Shown: one piece after another, positions 15,710-19,901 of the stretch
How positions within the stretch are numbered: position 1 is the stretch's first letter
Layout: each line of letters starts with the position of its first letter
From: Pararhodospirillum photometricum DSM 122
GTDB taxonomy: Bacteria; Pseudomonadota; Alphaproteobacteria; Rhodospirillales; Rhodospirillaceae
Assembly: GCF_000284415.1 (NCBI RefSeq)
Contig: NC_017059.1
Location: 3,506,841 to 3,526,741 of the forward strand
DNA: 19,901 nt
Direction of reading: 5' to 3'
Position numbers and translations under genes: made by a program
The notes under the pieces: model-generated
The model's input: the letters and a program-made list of their open reading frames with translations, nothing else
Database searches by the model: none
Told to the model about the DNA's origin: nothing

Positions 15710-16834
15710 ATGAAAAAGATTTTGGCTGGGACGACGGCTCTGGTTGCCCTGACCCTGGTGGGGGGCAACGCTTTCGCCGCTGACAAGATCGCTTTGTCGT
15801 TGGGCGGCAAGCAGGAAGTCTACTTCGGCGGCATCGGCTCCTTCGATGACGGCAACGTGAAGGACGGCGACGGTCTCGGCATGGACACCGACACCGAGGT
15901 GTACGTGACCGGCAGCACCAAGCTCGACAACGGCATCGCCATCAAGGCGATGATCCAGATGGAAGCCGAAGCCAACCGCAACGGCGCCCGCAATGTGGAC
16001 GAGCAGTGGATTGAGGCCTCCGGTGCCTTCGGTGCCCTTCGACTGGGTGAGAAGGAAGGCGTGATGGACCGCTTCGCGGTGCGCGCCCCCCTGGCCGACG
16101 ACTACCTCGGCTACTTCTCGATGGTGAATGCGGCCGATTGGCTGAAGACCCCGCTGACCTCCACCGGTGGTTCCACCGCCAACTACTTCGCGGCCCTGGA
16201 CACCCGTCCGGCTGACGACACCCTGCGCGTGACCTACGTCACCCCGGCGTTCTGGGGCGTTCAGGCCGGCGTGTCCTACGCTCCGAACCGCGACATCACC
16301 CGTTCCAACCTGTCCACCCCGGGCTCGGCCTCGGGTGCCACGGGCGTTCCCACCGGCGAGACGGGTCGCGACGAAGTCCAGGTCGGTCTGGCTCTGAACA
16401 AGGAATTCTCCGGCGTGAAGGTGTTCGCCGACGGGTCGTTCTCGACCCTGGTGGACGATGGCGACGAGTGGCTGTACCGCGGTGGCCTGGGCGTGAACTA
16501 CGCTGGCTTCACCCTGAGCGGCAGCTACATGGGGCGCTCGGGCGAGGACGTTCCCAACGGTTCCGCGACCAACCCGGGTGAATACTCCATTTGGGAAGCG
16601 GGTCTGCACTACGCCACCGGTCCTTACGGCGTGGGCTTCTCCTATGCCCAGAACGACGCCGAGTCCGGCGCCTCGCGCACCGTCTACAATCTGGGCGGCA
16701 CCTACACCATGGGCCCGGGCATCAACGTGATCGGCCATGTGTTCTACGCCGACAACACGGTTGAGCGTAGCGGCGCCAAAGATTGGAGCCGCGACGGTAT
16801 CGGCGCCGTGACCGGTCTGGTTCTGGCGTTCTAA
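15710..16834 (+). CDS. General outer-membrane porin (first of a tandem pair)
   Basis: A 374-residue trimeric general porin of the Rhodobacter/Rhodospirillum type, for passive diffusion of small polar solutes. The signal peptide is MKKILAGTTALVALTLVGGNAFA, cut before ADKIAL. The mature part alternates short beta strands and Gly/Asp-rich loops (LGGKQEVYFGG, DTDTEVYVTGSTKLDNG, GGLGVNYAGFTLSGSYMG) and ends in GLVLAF, with the C-terminal Phe recognised by the BAM complex. I chose ATG 15710, since it starts the signal peptide and follows GAAGAGGA by 8 bases. The frame upstream to 15641 is not needed. It is closely related to the next gene, with insertions mainly in loops. A terminator follows at 16849, so the two porins are probably separate transcripts. 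Confidence 0.95.
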   Translation: MKKILAGTTALVALTLVGGNAFAADKIALSLGGKQEVYFGGIGSFDDGNVKDGDGLGMDTDTEVYVTGSTKLDNGIAIKAMIQMEAEANRNGARNVDEQWIEASGAFGALRLGEKEGVMDRFAVRAPLADDYLGYFSMVNAADWLKTPLTSTGGSTANYFAALDTRPADDTLRVTYVTPAFWGVQAGVSYAPNRDITRSNLSTPGSASGATGVPTGETGRDEVQVGLALNKEFSGVKVFADGSFSTLVDDGDEWLYRGGLGVNYAGFTLSGSYMGRSGEDVPNGSATNPGEYSIWEAGLHYATGPYGVGFSYAQNDAESGASRTVYNLGGTYTMGPGINVIGHVFYADNTVERSGAKDWSRDGIGAVTGLVLAF

Positions 16835-16848
16835 AAGTCTGGAAGAGG

Positions 16849-16890
16849 CCGGGGGTCAGCGCCTCACTCGTTCCCCCGGTTTCTTCTTCC
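16849..16890 (+). terminator. Intrinsic terminator of the first porin gene
   Basis: A 7-bp stem CCGGGGG (16849-16855) / CCCCCGG (16873-16879) is followed by TTTCTTCTTCC and begins 14 bases after the porin stop. The loop is long (17 bases), but the position and T-rich tract support termination. It is not a member of the dispersed repeat family. Confidence 0.65.
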
Positions 16891-17121
16891 AGGGCCGCTT
16901 CGGCGGCTCTGGTCCTTCCTGCGGAGCCGGGGGTTGACCTCGGGTCCGAACCGTCGCGGGACAACGCGCCGGGTGCTGGTCCGTTCACGCTTCCTGTCTC
17001 TCTGCCCGGGGGAGGGGAATCGGGGACGGGGTAGCTCCCCCTGGCTCTCTTTGAACCGGCGCTGAACGACGGAAATTTCTAGTTTCGTACCTTTAGCAAG
17101 TCTGATCAAGAGGATAGGCAG

Positions 17122-18168
17122 ATGAAGAAGATTCTTTTCGGGACGACGACCCTGGTGGCCGTTGGTCTCCTTGCTGGCGGCGCTTCCGCTGCCGACAAGA
17201 TTAAGCTGTCCCTGGGCGGCAAGCAGGAAGTCTACTTCGGTGGCTTCGGCACCTTCGAAGACGGCGGCGTCAAGAACAGCGACGGCTTCGGCATGGACAC
17301 CGACACGGAAGTGTACGTGAAGGGCTCCACCAAGCTGGACAACGGCCTGACCGTTTCCGCCCTGATCCAGTTTGAGTCCGAGGCCAACGAAAACGGTGGC
17401 CGCAACGTTGACGAGCAGCACATCGACGTGTCCGGCGCCTTCGGCAAGCTGGTCCTCGGTGAGCGCTACGGCGTGTTCGCCGATGGCCTCCGCGCTCCGA
17501 ACGTTGGTGAAGTCTCCCCCGACGACACCATTTCGATCTGGCTGCTGAACAACGGCAACTCCGGGGCTCACTACGGCCTCGACACCACCTTGGATGACGA
17601 CTCGCTGCGCGTCTCCTACTACACCCCGGCCTTCTACGGCTTTAGCGCCGGCATGTCCTACGCGCCGAAGCCCAACCAGCCGGGCATTGGTAGCCGTAGC
17701 GGCGCCAGCGTTCCGACCGGCGAATACTTCCGCGACGAAGTCCAGGCCGCCGTGTCCTACGACAACACCTTCGGTGGCGTTGGCCTCAAGGCCGATGGCT
17801 CGTTCATCACCGACCTGGCCAAGGACGAGTCCTGGGCCTACCGTGGCGGCTTGGCCGTGTCCTACGCCGGCTTCGAGGTTGGCGGTAGCTACATGGGCCT
17901 GACCAGCGACAACACCAAGAACGCCGAGCGTTCGGTGTGGGAAGCCGGCGCCTCCTACGCCACTGGCCCCTACGCTGTCAGCTTCACCTACGCTCAGTCT
18001 GACGCCAACATCTCCGCCACCTCCTACATCCTGGGCGGCGCTTACGAGATGGGCCCGGGCGTGAAGGTGGTCGGCAACGTGTTCTACGGCAACGTGGACG
18101 ACGACACCGCCGCCAACACCTACCGTTCTGGCGCTGGCGCCGTCACCGGCATGGTTCTGTCGTTCTAA
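17122..18168 (+). CDS. General outer-membrane porin (second of a tandem pair)
   Basis: A 348-residue paralogue of the upstream porin. The signal peptide is MKKILFGTTTLVAVGLLAGGASA, cut before ADKIKL. The same LSLGGKQEVYFGG, GMDTDTEVYVKGSTKLDNG and RNVDEQ blocks follow, then YRGGLAVSYAGFEVGGSYMG, and it ends in GMVLSF with terminal Phe. It lacks some loop residues present in the first copy, notably in the middle (after the ADGLRAPN region) and in the last third, so pore size or selectivity may differ. AGAGGA lies 7 bases before the ATG. It is separated from porin 1 by 287 bp with a terminator, which suggests independent control, and is followed by a strong terminator at 18201. Confidence 0.95.
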   Translation: MKKILFGTTTLVAVGLLAGGASAADKIKLSLGGKQEVYFGGFGTFEDGGVKNSDGFGMDTDTEVYVKGSTKLDNGLTVSALIQFESEANENGGRNVDEQHIDVSGAFGKLVLGERYGVFADGLRAPNVGEVSPDDTISIWLLNNGNSGAHYGLDTTLDDDSLRVSYYTPAFYGFSAGMSYAPKPNQPGIGSRSGASVPTGEYFRDEVQAAVSYDNTFGGVGLKADGSFITDLAKDESWAYRGGLAVSYAGFEVGGSYMGLTSDNTKNAERSVWEAGASYATGPYAVSFTYAQSDANISATSYILGGAYEMGPGVKVVGNVFYGNVDDDTAANTYRSGAGAVTGMVLSF

Positions 18169-18200
18169 TCCAACGACAGTCTCCGGTTTTCCGGCAAGAG

Positions 18201-18228
18201 GGGGTGGCCTGCGGGCCATCCCCTTTTT
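18201..18228 (+). terminator. Strong intrinsic terminator of the second porin gene
   Basis: A GGGGTGGCC (18201-18209) / GGCCATCCCC (18214-18223) hairpin with a 4-base loop runs straight into TTTTT (18224-18228), 32 bases after the stop codon. A single unpaired A interrupts the right arm. This is a conventional terminator, not the dispersed repeat. Confidence 0.85.
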
Positions 18229-18322
18229 GTTGGCGCGAGCCCGGGCTTGCGGTGCGGCGTGGGGAGGGGTAGTGTCCGGCGCTTCAAACGATCCGGGAAC
18301 GGCATCGCAAGGGAGACCGGGC

Positions 18323-18607
18323 ATGGATGTGCTAGAAGGTGAGGCCCCGACCAGCGGGCAGGGGCCCGTGGATATCGATGGCGTCGCTGTCGATCAGTTG
18401 CGGGCCTTCGTGGCGCGTATCGAGCGGCTGGAAGAAGAGAAGGCGAATATCGCCAACGACATCAAAGAAGTGTACGCCGAGGCCAAGTCGTCCGGCTTCG
18501 ATGTCAAGATTTTGCGCAAGCTGATTTCCATGCGCAAGCGCAGCAAGCATGATTTGGCGGAAGAAGAGGAACTGCTGGCCATTTATCGGGCGGCGGTGGG
18601 GCTCTAG
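18323..18607 (+). CDS. gapR: GapR-family nucleoid-associated protein (DUF2312)
   Basis: A 94-residue protein of the DUF2312 family, typical of alphaproteobacteria. In Caulobacter, GapR binds overtwisted, AT-rich DNA ahead of replication and transcription and stimulates gyrase and topoisomerase IV. The conserved core, about residues 20-92, is present: VDQLRAFVARIERLEEEKANIANDIKEVYAEAK, then SSGFDVKILRKLISMRKR and an acidic end (LAEEEELLAIYRAAVGL). The N-terminal ~20 residues are variable and Asp/Gly-rich. I chose ATG 18323 because the open frame upstream to 18227 crosses the terminator and has no family similarity. The TAG stop overlaps the GTG of mepA by one base. Confidence 0.93.
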   Translation: MDVLEGEAPTSGQGPVDIDGVAVDQLRAFVARIERLEEEKANIANDIKEVYAEAKSSGFDVKILRKLISMRKRSKHDLAEEEELLAIYRAAVGL

Positions 18608-19590
18608 TGAGCCAGTTTTTACGAAGTCTGAACCACGGCGCTCGGGTAAAAAAGAAAGGCCGGGGAGGCGCAGCCTCCCCAGACCCCTCGATTCCCCGGG
18701 GAAAACGCGTCGGGCGGGCGGTCTGGGGCGCGGTGGTTTTGGGAGCGGTGTTGGCGGTCAGTGGTCCCGGGTGGGGCGCTGATCCGTTGGCGTGGTCCAA
18801 GGTAACGCAGCCCACGGCGGGGCCGGCTCGGGTCATTGGCGGCGCGGCCCAGGGCTGCGTCCAAGGGGCGGTGACGGTCGCGGTGCCGGGGCGCGATGAT
18901 CTGGTGGTCTTGCGGCCGCAGCGCAATCGGATCTGGGGTCATCCGGCCCTCGCGGCCTTTCTGGCTGATCTCACCGCGTGGCGGCGGGCTACAGGAGACG
19001 GGCCGGTGTTGCTGGGGGATGCCGGGCAGCCCCGGGGTGGACCCATGCCCGGGGGGCACCAGAGCCACATGAACGGCCTGGACGCCGATCTATGGTTCGC
19101 CGGCGATCGCGGGCCGCCGTGGTCGGCGGCGTGGCGGCAGGCACCCAAGGCGCGTTCCGCTCTGACTCCCGATGGTCAGCGGGTGGATCACCGGGTTTTC
19201 ACGCCTGCTGTCGAGCGGTTGATTATGCACATGGCCGCTGATCCCCGGGTCGAGCGCCTGTTTGTTCACCCTCGGCTCAAGGAAGCTTTGTGCCGCTCCC
19301 AGGCCTCTCGCCCCGGCATGACCGCCGTTTTGGGGCGGGTGCGGCCGTGGTGGGGGCATGACAGCCATGTCCATGTCCGCCTGACCTGTCCGGCCGACTC
19401 TCCTGACTGTCGCCCGGGAAAGCCGGTGCCGCAGGGGGATGGCTGTGACGCCGAGACCTTGGCGCCATGGCTGGGTCGGGCCAAGACCGAGGCCGAGTTG
19501 GTTGCGTCCTCCAAGCCTTCCTCCAGGACCTTGCCAGAGGCCTGTTTTCGGGTGCTCGGAGGCGAAACCAATACCCTTTTGGCTGAATGA
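18607..19590 (+). CDS. mepA: Penicillin-insensitive murein endopeptidase MepA, with an in-frame repeat near the N-terminus
   Basis: A LAS-family zinc endopeptidase that cuts peptide cross-links of peptidoglycan in the periplasm. Matches start at GGAAQGCVQGAV, then LRPQRNRIWGHP, LLGDAGQPRGGPMPGGHQSHMNGLDADLW with ligands His154 and Asp161, and WWGHDSHVHVRLTCP with the third His. Paired cysteines of the family are present (GCVQ, LTCP, DGCD, EACF). The signal peptide core is about residues 33-58 (KRVGRAVWGAVVLGAVLAVSGPGWGA). No ATG exists upstream in frame; GTG 18607 overlaps the gapR stop and is the only credible start that leaves the basic n-region. This places copy 7 of the dispersed repeat inside the coding region as about 17 extra residues (18-34). 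A start inside the signal core (GTG at codon 43) would lack positive charge. Confidence 0.9.
   Translation: MSQFLRSLNHGARVKKKGRGGAASPDPSIPRGKRVGRAVWGAVVLGAVLAVSGPGWGADPLAWSKVTQPTAGPARVIGGAAQGCVQGAVTVAVPGRDDLVVLRPQRNRIWGHPALAAFLADLTAWRRATGDGPVLLGDAGQPRGGPMPGGHQSHMNGLDADLWFAGDRGPPWSAAWRQAPKARSALTPDGQRVDHRVFTPAVERLIMHMAADPRVERLFVHPRLKEALCRSQASRPGMTAVLGRVRPWWGHDSHVHVRLTCPADSPDCRPGKPVPQGDGCDAETLAPWLGRAKTEAELVASSKPSSRTLPEACFRVLGGETNTLLAE
18646..18696 (-). repeat. Copy 7 of the palindromic repeat, inside the 5' end of mepA
   Basis: Arms CCGGGGAGGC (18660-18669) and GCCTCCCCAG (18673-18682) are followed by ACCCCTCGATTCC on +. The T-rich tract (CCTTTCTTTTTTACC) is downstream only when read on -, opposite to gapR and mepA, so this copy should not stop mepA transcription. 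It reads in the mepA frame as GRGGAASPDPSIPRG without a stop codon. Confidence 0.8.
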
Positions 19591-19603
19591 TCCCCACCCT
19601 AAT

Positions 19604-19622
19604 GCCCGGGACGGGCGTTTTT
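19604..19622 (+). terminator. Short intrinsic terminator after mepA
   Basis: GCCCG (19604-19608) pairs with CGGGC (19612-19616) across a 3-base loop, followed by GTTTTT. It begins 14 bases after the mepA stop and precedes the DUF882 gene. Confidence 0.6.
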
Positions 19623-19712
19623 CCGGGTTGCCTCAAGGGGCACCCCCTGTGTACAAAAACAGCAAAACCGATACTCCGACGACGCTCTTGGATTGGAAAG
19701 GAGGCACGGGAC

Positions 19713-19901
19713 GTGTCAATGAAGCGATCCGCGCATTCCACCGTCACCCGCCGCGGCTTTGTGGGCCTTTTAGGCGGCGCCGCCGCGGCGCTCTACTCCC
19801 CCAGCGCTTTTGCCAGCAAAACAGGGTCCTTCGAAAGGACCCTTTCTCTTGAGAACATTCACACCGGGGAGCGCATCCGCCGGGTCTACTGGGCTAACGG
19901 T
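19713..19901 (+). CDS. Tat-exported DUF882 (YcbK-like, M15-type) protein, partial
   Basis: The first 63 codons of a gene that runs off the window. The N-terminus has a twin-arginine signal (STVTRRGFVGLLGG) followed by an Ala-rich hydrophobic stretch and a probable cut after SAFA. Next comes SFERTLSLENIHTGERIRRVYWANG, the opening of DUF882 proteins, which are related to M15 peptidoglycan carboxypeptidases and usually carry this Tat signal in alphaproteobacteria. I prefer GTG 19713 because AAAGGAGG ends at 19704, an 8-base spacing; ATG 19719 in the same frame would be 14 bases away. It follows mepA, another peptidoglycan hydrolase, across a short terminator. The catalytic part is outside the window, so activity cannot be judged. 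Confidence 0.85.
   Translation, partial: MSMKRSAHSTVTRRGFVGLLGGAAAALYSPSAFASKTGSFERTLSLENIHTGERIRRVYWANG

Noticed and set aside
16934..17080. TTGACC (16934) and TTGAAC (17051) considered as -35 boxes of the second porin
   Set aside because: No acceptable -10 box at 16-18 bases from either.
15596..18324. Long - strand frames (380 and 486 codons) opposite the porins
   Set aside because: They mirror the porin genes codon for codon in GC-rich DNA and show low-complexity Gly/Val/His composition with no family similarity.
1..18700. Repeat family considered as a CRISPR array
   Set aside because: Copies are kilobases apart, in both orientations, with no regular spacers and no cas genes.

Overview
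The window looks like a GC-rich alphaproteobacterial chromosome, most likely order Rhodospirillales. A relative of the purple bacteria Rhodospirillum/Pararhodospirillum is my best guess, but this rests on gene families rather than any marker gene. The supporting families are a GapR (DUF2312) protein, an M23 peptidase-bactofilin pair, Rhodospirillum/Rhodobacter-type general porins ending in phenylalanine, and a long L25/CTC protein. Most of the window is ordinary housekeeping DNA. Positions 1-4740 are different and look like an accessory insert.

Layout. 1-4740: a 5' fragment of a host-like CHAT-protease gene runs directly into a 5' fragment of an IS5-type transposase on the opposite strand. 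An AT-richer spacer follows. Then comes a foreign-looking two-gene cassette: a ~1,000-residue protein with a C-terminal CHAT (caspase-like) protease that keeps its His-Cys dyad, and an overlapping 118-residue protein that resembles effector-associated constant component 1 (EACC1). This cassette is the best candidate for an unusual system in the window. 4776-5797 (-): pgpA and pncC/cinA-C. 6089-7860 (+): an M23/LytM envelope peptidase, split by a one-base homopolymer frameshift, overlapping a bactofilin gene. 7920-10228 (-): tex, whose last ~25 codons are out of frame through a second homopolymer frameshift. 10435-10701 (-): a small secreted Cys-containing protein. 10874-15268 (-): rplY, then pth-ychF-argG-lipoprotein packed closely enough to be one operon. 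15710-18168 (+): two tandem paralogous porins. 18323-19901 (+): gapR, mepA and the start of a Tat-exported DUF882 protein.

Eight copies of a short element are scattered through the window: a 10-bp GC-rich inverted repeat (CYGGGGAGGC / GCCTCCCCRG), a pyrimidine/T-rich tract on one side and ACCCCTCGGTTCC or a variant on the other. Most copies lie just after a gene with the T-rich side downstream, so they read as a dispersed repeat family acting as intrinsic terminators. One copy breaks the rule. It lies backwards in the 5' part of mepA and is apparently translated in frame.

Functionally, much of the housekeeping part concerns the envelope: M23 peptidase plus bactofilin, MepA, the DUF882 protein, PgpA, porins and a lipoprotein. 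Translation is represented by L25, Pth, YchF and possibly Tex. The two frameshifts both fall in six-base C/G runs, which suggests sequence error rather than gene decay.
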